52,524 bases of DNA from Rubrivivax sp. (GTDB taxonomy: Bacteria > Pseudomonadota > Gammaproteobacteria > Burkholderiales > Burkholderiaceae_C). Every line of letters begins with the position of its first letter. The first letter of the stretch is position 1. The notes beneath the pieces were generated by a model, which was not told the origin of the DNA, searched no databases, and saw only the letters and a program-made list of their open reading frames with translations. This document shows positions 1 through 9,471 of this stretch, piece by piece. The stretch spans positions 1 through 52,524 of the forward strand of contig JAUXVE010000140.1 of assembly GCA_030680415.1 (NCBI GenBank), given 5' to 3'. The translations under genes and the position numbers were made by a program.

Positions 1-404
1 TGAGACCAGCATCCCTGCGCCTTCGCCGAGCTTATGTCCAGCAGCGCGCCACCCCCAAGCTCAGAAACGCGCCGCTACCAAGGCCCTCCAGCCGGTGTCA
101 CCGCAGAACTGTTCATAACTGGGACCTGTGCATAACGGCCAACAAGAGACGTTCGGACCTGCCGCTGCTTAGCGGCCGTTCGACATCGCCGTCCCGCGGG
201 TCCGGTCGGCATGTCCGCCTGCCTTGGCGTGTCCGAGCAAACACCGTGTCCTCTTCGCCGCGAGGCAGACGCCGAAGGCTCCGGTGCGCATGGCCGCAAC
301 GGCCTCGTTTGCAGAACTTCACACTCGAGCCATCTTCACGACAACTGCCCGGGCGATGCTGCGATATCGAATTGCCGTCTACCTCGATCGGATCCAACGC
401 AGTC
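1..404. other. No gene recognised
   Basis: I see no convincing gene here. Several frames are open, as expected at this GC content, but none gives a recognisable protein or joins sensibly to the gene that begins at 405. The stretch probably holds the promoter of the 405-2907 pair and the end of whatever lies upstream of the window. Confidence 0.5.
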
Positions 405-956
405 ATGACCTTTGCAGTGACGTTGCAGCGAAGGCTCGTCCTGTGGGCAGCCAATTCACTCGCCCTCGCGGGCGGACTCGCCGCGGTGACCGTGCCCGTG
501 CTGCACGCGCACGCCTCCGAGCCGGCCAGGCCGGTCGTCAAGCTGCTCTCGGTCAGGCCTGAGAAGCCGGAGGTCCGGGTGAGCGAGCCGGTACGCGTCT
601 CGTTCGACCTTGAGGCACCCAGCCGATGGCACTTCTACCCGGCGGCGAAGAAGCCGCTTCTGGGCAAGCAGACGGTGTTCGAGTTCGAGGGCGCCGAGAT
701 CGCCGGGCCGATCGTCGAGCCCAGGCCCAAGTACCAGCGCGACGGCGTGCTCGAGTCCGATTTCCACGAAGGCAAGGTGACGATCACCGTGCCCATCCGG
801 CTCGCGCCGGGAGCCGGGACGGGGCCGCGGGAACTGAAGGGCCGTGTCGTCTACCAGATCTGCGACTGGAACCTGTGCCTGAACGGCCATGCGCCGTTCC
901 AGTTCGGCTTGAGGGTGATCGGCGGCGCGCCCGCTGCGGACCCCATGCCGCGGTGA
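405..956 (+). CDS. Exported DsbD alpha-domain-like protein
   Basis: The 183-residue product starts with a Sec-type signal peptide (RR then a hydrophobic stretch ending near HAHASE) and is therefore probably periplasmic. The remainder resembles the N-terminal immunoglobulin-like alpha domain of the thiol:disulfide interchange protein DsbD. It has a WHFYPA-like segment, and near residue 155 the motif YQICDWNLC, equivalent to the paired cysteines of DsbD-alpha that pass electrons to periplasmic partners. The membrane and thioredoxin domains of full DsbD are absent. I chose ATG 405 because it places the signal peptide at the N-terminus; the frame is open further upstream. It lies 34 bp before the UGSC-like gene at 991, probably in one operon, which suggests a redox partnership (inference). 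Confidence 0.7.
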   Translation: MTFAVTLQRRLVLWAANSLALAGGLAAVTVPVLHAHASEPARPVVKLLSVRPEKPEVRVSEPVRVSFDLEAPSRWHFYPAAKKPLLGKQTVFEFEGAEIAGPIVEPRPKYQRDGVLESDFHEGKVTITVPIRLAPGAGTGPRELKGRVVYQICDWNLCLNGHAPFQFGLRVIGGAPAADPMPR

Positions 957-990
957 GCGGTTCGGCAGTCGTGGAGATGAAGGAGAGCAG

Positions 991-2907
991 ATGTCGCTGC
1001 AGGGACTGAAGATCGGCCGCCCGCGGGCCTGGACGACCGCGTTCGTTCTCGTCGTGAATCTCCTGTCCGCCGCGAGCGGACAAGGCGTGTCGGCACCCGT
1101 CTCGGATGGCGTGCCGCTCACGGCGGCGTGGCGATCGCCGACGGAGGCGGTGTACAGGATCGTCAGCCCGCTGGGCGAGCGCACGGTCACGATGATGCCG
1201 ATGGCCGCGAGGCTCGACACGCTGGCTGGCAAGACGGTGTGCATGGTCTGGAACAACGCCTTCAAGGCCGACGTGACGCTGCCCGTCATCGGCGAAGCCC
1301 TGAAGAAGCGATATCCGGACGCCACGGTCGTCCCCCACACCGCGCTGCCCGTGGCGCCGCTGCCCGAACCACACGGCGTGCCGAAGCGGAACTCCGACGC
1401 CATGCAGGCGGCGCTGAAGAGCAAGCGCTGCGACGCGGTGATCACCGGCAACGGAGGCTGCGGCATCTGCACGCCGCGGGCGAATCACGCCGCGGTCCTC
1501 GCCGAGCGCAGCGGCATCCCGGCGGTGATCGTGACCAACCCCGGTTTTGACGAGCAAGCGCGGACGATGGCGCGCGACGCCGGGATGCCCTCGCTGCAGG
1601 TTGCCCTCTACCCGGACCCCTTCGACCTCGAGACGGACACCCAACTGCATCAGAAGACACTCTCGCTCGTGGTGCCCCGCGTGATCGACGCGCTGACCCG
1701 GCCGCTGCCGGCGTCGACGGGCACGGCATTGAAGCCAGATCCTGGGGAGATCGTTTTCGTCGGCTCGATCGACGATGCAAATCGGTATTTCGCCGACCGG
1801 GGGTGGAGTGACGGACTGGCGATCACGCCGCCGACGCGCCAGCGGGTCGAGGAGTTCTTGAAGTACACCGACTACGCGCCCCACGAGCCGATTGCGGTGT
1901 TGCCGCCCGCAAACCTGACAGCAACGCCGTGGAACATCGCCGTCAATGGCGTGATGGCCGGAAGCCGGCCCGAGCACATGCCCTTGCTGATCGCAGCGGT
2001 GCAGGCGATCGCGGATCCGGCTTTCAGGTACACGAACCACGGCGCGAGCACGCATGGCTTCACCAATTTCTTCTGGGTCAACGGGCCGCTCGCACGCCAG
2101 CTCGGCATCGACCACGGACAGGGCCTGATCGCGCACCCGGTGAACAGCGTTCTGGGTCGCGCCATGAGCCTGATCGAGCGCAATATCGCCGGCCTCAGGA
2201 TCAAGGAAACGCAGATGGGCAGCTTCGGCAAGGTCGCGTCGTGGTTCCTCGCCGAAGACGAAGTGGCGGTCAACGCGCTGGGATGGGAGCCGTATCACGT
2301 GGACAAGGGGTTCGCGAAGAACGCGAACACGATTTCGGCAGGAAACAGCACCTTGTGGGGCCGCAATCTGGTGCCTTCGACCTCCGATCCGAAGGTCCTG
2401 ATGCAGATCATGGCCTACGGCATCACGAACACCGAGGCGCTGGCCAGCGGCTTCACCGGCATGAGTCGCCGCTACGTGCTGATCGAGCCGGGGGTGGCCA
2501 AGATCCTCGCCGAAGGGGGCTACACCAAGCGCGGTCTGACGCAGGACCTGATCAAGACCGGGCGCGTGACCACGCACGAGGCGACCTTCTCGCAGGTGTA
2601 TGGGTCGTTCGGCCGCGTCAACCGCTCCTTCGAGGCCGAGTACGCGAGGGCCCACGCAAGCGGGAAGTCCGAACGCGGCAGGTTGCCGCCGTGGTACCCC
2701 AGATTCCCGGGATGGGAAGAGGTCGAGACGATGCCAGCGGTCGGCATACTCGAGTTCATCGTCTGCGGGGACCCGTCGCGGAACAAGGTGCAGATCCTGG
2801 CGGGAGGGCCTGGCAACGCGATCAAGGAGATCCGCCTGCCGGCCAGCTGGGATGAACTGATGGACAAGGCCGGCTATCGGCCGCTGCGGCAGTTCGCCCT
2901 TCCATAG
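991..2907 (+). CDS. Exported UGSC-family-like redox protein with large C-terminal domain
   Basis: The 638-residue product follows a clear Shine-Dalgarno (AAGGAGA, 980-986). A hydrophobic N-terminus (residues 14-30) looks like a signal peptide or anchor. Residues 65-240 resemble the UGSC (seleno)protein family: a Rossmann-like start (KTVCMVWNNAF), then GNGGCGICTPRANH around residue 155, then GIPAVIVTNPGF. In the family the motif is UGSC with selenocysteine; here it reads CGIC, so cysteine replaces selenocysteine and a CxxC pair forms. Residues 270-638 form a second domain I do not recognise, with conserved-looking runs such as GASTHGF and NGPLARQLGI. The pairing with the upstream DsbD-alpha-like gene suggests the CxxC is reduced in the periplasm (inference). 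The substrate is unknown. Confidence 0.6.
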   Translation: MSLQGLKIGRPRAWTTAFVLVVNLLSAASGQGVSAPVSDGVPLTAAWRSPTEAVYRIVSPLGERTVTMMPMAARLDTLAGKTVCMVWNNAFKADVTLPVIGEALKKRYPDATVVPHTALPVAPLPEPHGVPKRNSDAMQAALKSKRCDAVITGNGGCGICTPRANHAAVLAERSGIPAVIVTNPGFDEQARTMARDAGMPSLQVALYPDPFDLETDTQLHQKTLSLVVPRVIDALTRPLPASTGTALKPDPGEIVFVGSIDDANRYFADRGWSDGLAITPPTRQRVEEFLKYTDYAPHEPIAVLPPANLTATPWNIAVNGVMAGSRPEHMPLLIAAVQAIADPAFRYTNHGASTHGFTNFFWVNGPLARQLGIDHGQGLIAHPVNSVLGRAMSLIERNIAGLRIKETQMGSFGKVASWFLAEDEVAVNALGWEPYHVDKGFAKNANTISAGNSTLWGRNLVPSTSDPKVLMQIMAYGITNTEALASGFTGMSRRYVLIEPGVAKILAEGGYTKRGLTQDLIKTGRVTTHEATFSQVYGSFGRVNRSFEAEYARAHASGKSERGRLPPWYPRFPGWEEVETMPAVGILEFIVCGDPSRNKVQILAGGPGNAIKEIRLPASWDELMDKAGYRPLRQFALP

Positions 2908-3168
2908 CCGGCGCCGGCTCGGGGCTGCCGTTGGCACCGAGCGCCAGACAGGGTCGTCCAGGATGGTTGACCAACGACTGGTTCTCATTGCGGCAACTGT
3001 CGGCGGTGGGTCGGTAGTCCCAGTTCGCCACCGGCGGCAAGCTGCCTGTGGCTTCAGCCCGGACGGCTTGATCCACTTCTGCAGAGCATCGCGGGTGTCC
3101 AGGCCCGGATCTGGTGGCCAATGCCGCCAATCCAGTGGCAGTCGGTACATAGCCGTTCAACGGCTCGG

Positions 3169-4279
3169 TCAAAAGCAGTCCAGCGTTGGGAACCTCGGCC
3201 GGCCGCTGATGCAGTCCCACAGCACGCAGGCCATGCCCAGGTCGCCCGTCCACAGCGTGTGGCGACCCTGGCCGTGCGCGGTGCGTTCCTGCTCCACCTG
3301 CACGATGCCGTGCATCGCAAAGGCCCGCGCCCGGGCAAGCCAGCGCTCGTCGCCGGTGCGGGCAAACAGGTGAAGGAACGCGTGGGCATTGCCGGCTGTG
3401 CCGTGGCAGAAGGCCACGCCCTTGGCCAGCGGGCCGGCGCGCCAGGTCAGCTCGCCGGCCTGCAGCAGCAACAGGTCCCAGGTCTCGGCGTCGGGCACGC
3501 TGCGCGGCAGCGGCGCCAGGCGGCAGACGATGCCCGCGGCGCCGTGGCAGTCCTGAACCAGCGGCGGCTTGTTCGTGGGTGAAAACGGCGGCACTCGCGG
3601 CCACCAGTTCACGCAGTCGCCGTCGCGCAGTGCGGTGGCTTGCAGGAAGGCCAGCGCACGCGCCGCGAACGTATCACGCAGTTCGGGCGTGATGAAGGCC
3701 GCGCCGCGCACCGCAGGGTAGACGTTGCCGACAAAGCCGTGGCCGGCGCCGATCAGCGTCTCGACACGGCCGTAGAGGTTCTGCACCCAACCCCAGGTGC
3801 CACCAGCGGCCTCGATGGGCTCCATTTCGTCCCACAGTCCCTGCACCGCGCGCTGCACCAGCGCGACCCAGCGGGCCTCGCCGGTGTGTTCGGCCATCGC
3901 GATGGCCGCCAGCACACTGCCCGACGAGCCCCACAGTTGCTCGCGCACGGGGTTGTGCAGATTGCCTTCCACCACCTCGAAGAGGCGCCGCGCCACGGCG
4001 GCGTCGCGCGTGAGCTTCCATTCCATTCCAGCAATCGCAGGCCCGACTCGCCGATCAGGAACGCCGCCGTGCCATGCCGGCTGTCGGCCAGCGCCGCGAC
4101 CTGCTGCGCCGCCAGACCCGCCACGAAACTGCTGAAGTCCCAGCGCGTGTGGACCGCGCCGGCTTCCGCCAGGTGCTCGAGCGCCCAGATCGCGCCGCCC
4201 GCGCGGCGCCCTCGCTCCACGCGTCGCCGGCCAGCGGCTCGTGGCGTTCGGGTCCGTACAGCACCGTGCTCGTCGTCAA
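3169..4279 (-). pseudogene. LanC-like protein gene, two frameshifts
   Basis: Three reading frames read in series give one lanthionine synthetase C-like (LanC-like) protein. It starts at TTG 4279 (LTTSTVLYGPERHEPL), shifts frame near 4195-4205 to IWALEHLAEAG, and shifts again near 4022 to EWKLTRDAAVARRL, running to the stop at 3169. The C-terminal portion has LanC-type repeats: GHGFVGNVYPAV, QDCHGAAGIV, FCHGTAGN and WTGDLGMA. The two CHG motifs are the usual zinc ligands. The second shift is explained by a 5-bp tandem duplication (GAATG twice, 4020-4030); removing one copy restores LLEWKLT. The first shift needs one missing base in a GC run. No lantibiotic precursor or LanB/LanM gene is visible nearby, so the intact gene was probably a stand-alone LanC-like protein. 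Sequencing error is possible but less likely for a 5-bp duplication. Confidence 0.7.
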
Positions 4280-4480
4280 CGTCCGTCTCCTCGCACCACA
4301 CCGTCGCGCCGCGGGTCGGCGCCCCCGAACCAGCCGCTTGGTGTGCGCTGGATGGCCTGCAGGCAGCTCATGAGCTCCGCCGACCACACCTCGAGGCCGC
4401 GGGCTGTCCGCGCCGGATGATTCTTGACCCCCTGGCGATCGAACTTGACCCAGGCCCGAGTGCCGGTGCTGCTCGATGAC
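4276..4480 (-). pseudogene. Gamma-glutamyltransferase-like C-terminal fragment
   Basis: A minus-strand frame ending at a TGA at 4276-4278 encodes about 65 residues finishing GWFGGADPRRDGVVRGD. This resembles the C-terminal tail of gamma-glutamyltranspeptidases (G..GaaDPRR.G). Upstream residues (ARGLEVWSAELMSCLQ) fit weakly, and nothing recognisable of the catalytic part is found before about 4480. The stop overlaps the TTG start of the LanC-like gene (TTGA), so the two were probably translationally coupled before the 5' part was lost. The identification rests on a short motif. Confidence 0.4.
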
Positions 4481-4484
4481 GTCT

Positions 4485-5063
4485 GTGGACAACTGTAGCT
4501 GCTGGCTCCTTTCTGGTTGTCTGATCAGTAGTGTTTGCGAGGCGGCAAGAAGCGAAGGTCGTAGCCCGTAGAGGCTTGCCGCTGTGTGGCGCTCCCTGTC
4601 AGCCAACCTGCGATGGCCATGAGCTTCGCTGCTGGGTCGCGACCCCGGTCTGCAGACGTTCAAGCGGCAGCCCCACACTGACAAACCAGCAACGTCAGCA
4701 GCACCTTAGAAACCGGCCATCGGTTCGGTAAGGTCGCTGGCGCCTGGATGACCGCTGTGTGACCGAGATCGTGAGATCAAGATGTGGCTGCCACCGACGG
4801 CACACGCTGCATTGCTGCCGCCCGTCACGCCGGGTTGGATGACAGCCATGGCTCGTGAACGGCCACTCGGCCTGACACCCAAGAGCCGACCACGCTCCGT
4901 GCTTGCTCGTTCATACGGGCATCGGCCTTGGCCGCAGCGGGTCACTGCGAGGAACACCGCCGTGATCAGCATCGAGGTCCGCAGGTGTCTGGAGAAAAGT
5001 GCAGAACAGTGTGGCGCACCAAACCAGGAGTCTGTCGGGCTTGGGGTCGGGCCCGACGAACGC
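4485..5063. other. No gene recognised
   Basis: No frame on either strand gives a recognisable product in this 0.6-kb stretch between the decayed ggt/lanC remnants and the end of groEL. It may be degraded sequence or hold the former promoter of the remnant operon. I see no inverted repeats typical of an insertion sequence. Confidence 0.5.
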
Positions 5064-6695
5064 TTAGAAGGCCGGCATCTCGGCGGACTCGGCGGCCCGG
5101 CCTCCCCGCTTTGGTTCGGGCGCTTGGGCGATCAGGCAGTCGGTGGTGAGGACCAGGCCCGCGATCGAGCCGGCGTTCTGCAGTGCCAGCCGCGTCACCT
5201 TGACCGGGTCCACCACGCCCATCTGCAGCAGGTCGCCGTAGGTGCCCGTGGCGGCGTTGTAACCATGGTTGGCGTCGTCGGCCGCATCGATGCGGTCGAC
5301 CACCACCGAAGGCTCGACGCCGGCATTGCCGACGATGCAGCGCAGCGGCTCTTCCAGCGCGCGGGCGACGATGCGGATGCCGCACTCCTCGTCCAGCGTC
5401 GTCCCCTTCAGCGGCTCGAGCATGCGCCGCGCGCGCAGCAGGGCGACACCGCCGCCGGGGACGATGCCCTCGGCCACCGCGGCGCGCGTGGCGTGCAGCG
5501 CGTCCTGCACGCGCACCTTGCGTTCCTTGAGTTCGGTTTCGGTGGCGGCGCCGACCTTGATCACGGCGACACCGCCGGAGAGCTTGGCGATGCGCTCGTC
5601 GAGCTTTTCCTTGTCGTAGTCGCTGGTCGCTGCCTCGCGCTCCTTGCGGATGCTGGCGACACGCTCGGCGATGGCCGCCGGCGTGCCGGCACCGCCGATC
5701 AGCGTCGTCTCGTCCTTGCCGACCTCGACGCGCCGCGCGCGCCCCAGGTCGGTGAGCTTGACCTTGGCCAGGCTCAGGCCCAGCTCATCGCTGACGACGC
5801 TGGCACCGGTGAGCACGGCGATGTCCTGCAGCATGGCCTTGCGCCGGTCACCGAAGCCCGGCGCCTTCACGGCGCAGGTCTTGAAGGTGCCGCGCAAGGT
5901 GTTGATGACCAGCGTGGCGAGGGCCTCGCCGTCGATGTCCTCGGCGATCACCAGCAGCGGCCGCGCCTCCTTGACCACCTCTTCGAGCAGCGGCAGCAGG
6001 TCCTTCAGGGAAGACAGCCGCCGGTCGCAGAGCAGGATCGCCGCGTCTTCCAGCACCGCCAGCTGGCGCTCGCCCTCGTTGATGAAGTAGGGCGACAGGA
6101 AGCCGCGGTCGAACTGCAGCCCCTCCACCACCGACAACTCGCTGCTCAGGCCCGTGCCGTCTTCGATGGTGACGGCGCCTTCCCGGCCGACCCTCTCTAT
6201 CGCTTGCGCCAGCAGGTCGCCGATCGAACGGTCGTTGTTGGCCGAGATCGCGGCGACATGGGCGATCTCCTGCGACGTCCGGCACGGTTGCGCCACGCGC
6301 TTGAGTTCGGCCACCACGGCATCGATGGCCTGCTCGATGCCGCGCTTGAGGTCCATCGGGTTCATGCCGGCGGCAAGGTAACGCTGGCCCTCGTGGATCA
6401 TGGCCTGCGCCAGCACCGTGGCCGTGGTGGTGCCGTCGCCGGCCATCTCGCTGGTGCGGGCGGCCACTTCGCGCAGCAGCTGCGCGCCCATGTTCTCGAA
6501 GCGGTCCTCCAGCTCCACCGACTTGGCCACCAGCACGCCGGAGTTGACGATCTGCGGCGCGCCGTACTCGCGCTCCAGGATCACGGTGCGACCACGGGGC
6601 CCCAGCGTCACCTTCACGGCCTCGGCCAGGGCATCGACACCGCGGCGGATCTTCTCGCGCGCCGCTTCGTGGAAGACGAGTTGCTTGGCGGGCAT
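5064..6695 (-). CDS. groEL: Orphan 60-kDa chaperonin GroEL paralogue
   Basis: This 543-residue protein aligns over its full length with Gro[14 protein letters not shown] (residues 29-40), the ATP-binding [10 protein letters not shown] (near 86-95), [14 protein letters not shown] (near 275), [16 protein letters not shown] (near 405) and GYNAATG (near 475). A good Shine-Dalgarno (AAGGAGTG) precedes ATG 6695. No groES lies upstream or downstream, so this is a stand-alone copy, and a main groESL operon is expected elsewhere. It ends AESAEMPAF instead of the usual Gly-Gly-Met tail that lines the GroEL chamber floor. Sequence features such as [19 protein letters not shown] also depart from the canonical N-terminus (MAAKDVKFG). 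It may be specialised to particular clients or stress conditions (inference). Confidence 0.93.
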   Translation of the reverse strand: MPAKQLVFHEAAREKIRRGVDALAEAVKVTLGPRGRTVILEREYGAPQIVNSGVLVAKSVELEDRFENMGAQLLREVAARTSEMAGDGTTTATVLAQAMIHEGQRYLAAGMNPMDLKRGIEQAIDAVVAELKRVAQPCRTSQEIAHVAAISANNDRSIGDLLAQAIERVGREGAVTIEDGTGLSSELSVVEGLQFDRGFLSPYFINEGERQLAVLEDAAILLCDRRLSSLKDLLPLLEEVVKEARPLLVIAEDIDGEALATLVINTLRGTFKTCAVKAPGFGDRRKAMLQDIAVLTGASVVSDELGLSLAKVKLTDLGRARRVEVGKDETTLIGGAGTPAAIAERVASIRKEREAATSDYDKEKLDERIAKLSGGVAVIKVGAATETELKERKVRVQDALHATRAAVAEGIVPGGGVALLRARRMLEPLKGTTLDEECGIRIVARALEEPLRCIVGNAGVEPSVVVDRIDAADDANHGYNAATGTYGDLLQMGVVDPVKVTRLALQNAGSIAGLVLTTDCLIAQAPEPKRGGRAAESAEMPAF

Positions 6696-6744
6696 GCTGG
6701 CACTCCTTCTGCACCTTGTGGCCGATGCTGCAGCAGCAAGCGAC

Positions 6745-6760
6745 GGACTCGATTGAGTCC
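6745..6760. promoter_or_regulatory. Inverted repeat upstream of groEL
   Basis: GGACTC-GATT-GAGTCC is a perfect 6-bp-arm palindrome lying 50 bp upstream of the groEL start. It is too short to be a CIRCE element (9-bp arms). It could be an operator or a hairpin in the leader; no function can be assigned from sequence. Confidence 0.3.
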
Positions 6761-6806
6761 ACGCAAGTGCCTGCGCGACGCCGGGCCGGGTTCGTCGTGG
6801 CCACGC

Positions 6807-6838
6807 GTCAGCACGTCAGCACGTCAGCACATCAGCAC
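6807..6838. repeat. 8-bp tandem repeat, four units
   Basis: Four head-to-tail 8-mers (GTCAGCAC three times, then ATCAGCAC) straddle the stop codon of the alcohol dehydrogenase. The stop itself (TCA on this strand, 6824-6826) lies inside a unit. Slippage here would change the intergenic spacing rather than the protein. Confidence 0.7.
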
Positions 6839-7803
6839 GGCCGCACCGGCAAAGCGGCCGGCGCGCAGGTCGTCCAGCGCCTGGTTCGCCTGCGCCAGCG
6901 GATAGGCGTGCGTGCTCACCTGCAGCGGCAGCTCGGCGGCCATGCGCAGGAAGTCGACGCCGTCCTGGCGCGTCAGGTTGGCTACGGAGACGATGCGCCT
7001 TTCGCCCCACAGCCAGCGGTAGGGAAACGACGGGATGTCGCTCATGTGGATGCCGGCGCAGACCACCGTGCCCCCCGGGCGCACGACCCGCAGCGCCGTC
7101 GGCACCAGCGCGCCCACCGGCGCGAACAGCAGCGCGGCGTCCAGCGCCTGCGGCGCCGGCTGGTCGGAATCGCCGGCCCACACCGCCCCCAGGCGGCGCG
7201 CCAGGGCCTGGGCCGCCGTGTCGCCGGGGCGTGTGAAGGCGTAGACCTCGCGACCCTGGTGGACGGCCACCTGCGCGACCAGGTGCGCCGCCGCACCGAA
7301 GCCGTACAGCCCGATGCGCCACGCCTGGGCGCCGGCCATCGCGTAGGCACGCCAGCCGATCAGACCGGCGCACAGCAAGGGCGCCGCCTGCGCGTCGTCG
7401 TAGCCGGGTGGCAGCGCGAACACGTAGCGGGCGTCGGCGAGCACCTGTTCGGCGTAGCCGCCGTCGAGCTGCCAGCCGGTGAAGCGTGCCTGCACGCAGA
7501 GGTTCTCGCGGCCGGCCAGGCAGTGCTCGCAGCGGCCGCAGGCCAACCCAGCCAGGGCACGCCCACGCGCTGCCCCGGCGCAAGGCCGACGACGCCCTCG
7601 CCCAGGGCGCTGACGTGGCCGACGATCTCGTGTCCAGGCACCACGGCGTGGCCGGGCCAGGGCAGTTCCCCGTCAACGATGTGCAGATCGGTGCGGCACA
7701 CGCCGCAGGCGGCGACACGGATGCGCACCTGGCCCGCAGCGGGCTGCGGCAGCTGTTGCCGCCAGACCTGCTGCAGGGGTCGGCCCAGGCCCTGGAGTTC
7801 CAT
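6824..7803 (-). pseudogene. Zinc-dependent alcohol dehydrogenase, one frameshift
   Basis: Two overlapping frames together encode a full-length medium-chain zinc alcohol dehydrogenase. From about ATG 7803 the first frame gives [16 protein letters not shown] (catalytic Cys), PGHEIVGHV (catalytic His-Glu) and RVGVPWLGW. Near 7545 the reading moves to the other frame, giving [16 protein letters not shown] (four-cysteine structural zinc site), then GLYGFGAAAHL (NAD(P)-binding loop) and the C-terminus at 6824. One missing base after the GGTTGG codons restores a continuous protein of the VPWLGWxCG type. All zinc ligands are intact, so the lesion is recent or is a sequencing error. The first frame is open to GTG 7884; I preferred ATG 7803, where family similarity begins. 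Confidence 0.7.
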
Positions 7804-8178
7804 GGCGTACCAGCGGGCCGCCGGCTCGGTGGCCGGGGACTCACGGTGGGCGCTGCGTTCGGTCACGGTTGGTGTGCACACCACGCCCGGCGTCGTGCAC
7901 CAGCGCTTCGATGCCCCGTGGCATCAGGCCCCAAGCGGGGATGACAGACCGTGCAAGCCATCTGCCTTCCCCGGCCAAAGGTGTATTCAGCACATGCTGA
8001 CGCCGGCACCGTCGCCGCGGTTGAGCGCAGTCAAGCCGCCTGCAGGTGCGGGCGGGTTGTCGCGCAATACCCGTGCTGCCGATCGCCACCAACTTCCCAT
8101 GGGGCATAGCGACGGCCGGTCGCGCGGGCAGTCGCTGCACGCCGAAGCGCTGGCGCACGAGCGGGCGCCAGCGCCGGT
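7804..8178. other. Intergenic, no gene recognised
   Basis: Between the alcohol dehydrogenase start and the creA stop there is no recognisable product on either strand. It should hold the promoter of the dehydrogenase. Confidence 0.5.
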
Positions 8179-8673
8179 CTACCGCACCGGGATGGTCGTG
8201 CCGCGGTCCACCGCCACCGCGGACACGCTGTTCTGCGGCGACCCTTCGATGACCCGTTCGGAATAGGTCAGGTAAACGAGTGTGTTGCGCCTGGTGTCGA
8301 CCATGCGCACGATGCGCAGCTTCTTGAAGAGGATCGACATGCGTTCGCTGAACACCTCTTCCTGCTGCGGCAAGGCCCTGGGGAAGCTGATCGGGCCCAC
8401 CTGGCGGCAGGCGATCGAGGCCTCGGCCCTGTCCTCGGCCACGCCCAGCGCGCCCTTGATGCCGCCGGTGCGCGCACGCGACACGTAGCAGGTCACGCCA
8501 ACCACCCTGGGGTCGTCATAGGCCTCGACCACGATCTTGTGGTCGGGGCCGATGAACTTGAACACGGTGTCGACCTCACCGATGCGCTCGCCGGCGTGGG
8601 CGGCGGTGGCAGCCGTGCACAGGGCCAGCAGCAGCGTGGCGCTGCGCGGGCCGAAACGGATGCGATGCAGCAT
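8179..8673 (-). CDS. creA: CreA family protein
   Basis: The 164-residue product has a Sec signal peptide (residues 1-26, [14 protein letters not shown]) and the CreA core: [39 protein letters not shown] and [11 protein letters not shown]. CreA proteins are small secreted or periplasmic proteins of unknown biochemical role found across Proteobacteria. I chose the ATG at 8673 because it begins the signal peptide. The open frame continues to 8802, but that extension is Cys/Pro-rich and does not look coding. There is no creBCD nearby. Confidence 0.88.
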   Translation of the reverse strand: MLHRIRFGPRSATLLLALCTAATAAHAGERIGEVDTVFKFIGPDHKIVVEAYDDPRVVGVTCYVSRARTGGIKGALGVAEDRAEASIACRQVGPISFPRALPQQEEVFSERMSILFKKLRIVRMVDTRRNTLVYLTYSERVIEGSPQNSVSAVAVDRGTTIPVR

Positions 8674-8805
8674 CGAGGACTCGCGCGGATGGACAGGACC
8701 GCATGGTGCCACGGTACGGAGCGGGCCGTGTCGGCAGCACGTCCCAGAACACCGGGACGCCATTGCGCACCACCGCGCCAGTGTCGGCAACGTCGCCCGC
8801 ACGGC

Positions 8806-9438
8806 CTAGAGCGACATCGACGGCCGCTGCGCCATCGCCGAGCGCCAGAGCTGCAGGTGCGGGTGCTGCTCACCCGGCTTGACCTTCACCACGCGCGCAA
8901 AGTCGACGGCCACCACTGCCGTGATGTCGGCGATGCTGAAGCGATCTGCGGCGATGAAGTCGCGGCCGGACAAGCGCTCGTTCAGCGTGACGAAGAACTG
9001 CTGCACCCTGGCCAGTCCACGCTGTGCCAGCTCGGGGATCTGCGCATAGTTCACCGGCCCGGGGAGTGCCCGATGGGCCATCGCCGGCGCGCTGTTGCGC
9101 AGCGCCTCGGCGATGGCCAGCAGGCCTTCGAACTCGATGCGCCAGTGCCAGCTCGCAATCTCGGCCTTTTCCTGTGGTGTGCTGCCCAGCAGCGGCGGCT
9201 GTGGGCAGCGGGCTTCCAGGTAGGCCGTGATCGCCGCGTTGTCGGTCAGCAGCAGCCCCTCGTCGGTGCGCAGCGCCGGCACGGTGCATTGCGGGTTCAC
9301 CTTGCGGTAGGCGTCGCCCAGTTGCTCGCCATGCCTCAGGTCGACCTCGACCGTCTCATGGACGACACCCTTCTCGGCGAGCAGGATGCGGGCGCGGCGC
9401 GGGCTGGGCGCGGTGGCGCAGTCGTAGAGGGTGATCAT
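8806..9438 (-). CDS. Glutathione S-transferase family protein
   Basis: The 210-residue product has an N-terminal thioredoxin-like domain (MITLYDCATAPSPRRARILLAEKG) in which a Ser-Pro pair occupies the usual active-site region. The cis-proline segment is NPQCTVPAL and the glutathione-binding motif is LTDNAAITAYLE. The C-terminal all-helical domain carries the N-capping box FSIADITA. Such proteins conjugate or reduce electrophiles with glutathione in the cytoplasm; the substrate cannot be deduced. It lies 33 bp downstream of yghU on the same strand and may be cotranscribed. Confidence 0.88.
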   Translation of the reverse strand: MITLYDCATAPSPRRARILLAEKGVVHETVEVDLRHGEQLGDAYRKVNPQCTVPALRTDEGLLLTDNAAITAYLEARCPQPPLLGSTPQEKAEIASWHWRIEFEGLLAIAEALRNSAPAMAHRALPGPVNYAQIPELAQRGLARVQQFFVTLNERLSGRDFIAADRFSIADITAVVAVDFARVVKVKPGEQHPHLQLWRSAMAQRPSMSL

Positions 9439-9471
9439 CGAAGGGGCCTTCGCAGTGGGGGGAACGGGGCT

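Noticed and set aside
784..3150. 788-codon minus-strand open frame opposite the UGSC-like gene
   Set aside because: It is antisense to a gene with clear family motifs and has an Arg/His-rich composition typical of GC-rich shadow frames.
6695..6720. Sigma-54 promoter (TGGCAC...CTGCA) near groEL
   Set aside because: It lies on the wrong strand relative to groEL, overlaps the ribosome site and lacks the GC/TTGC core spacing.
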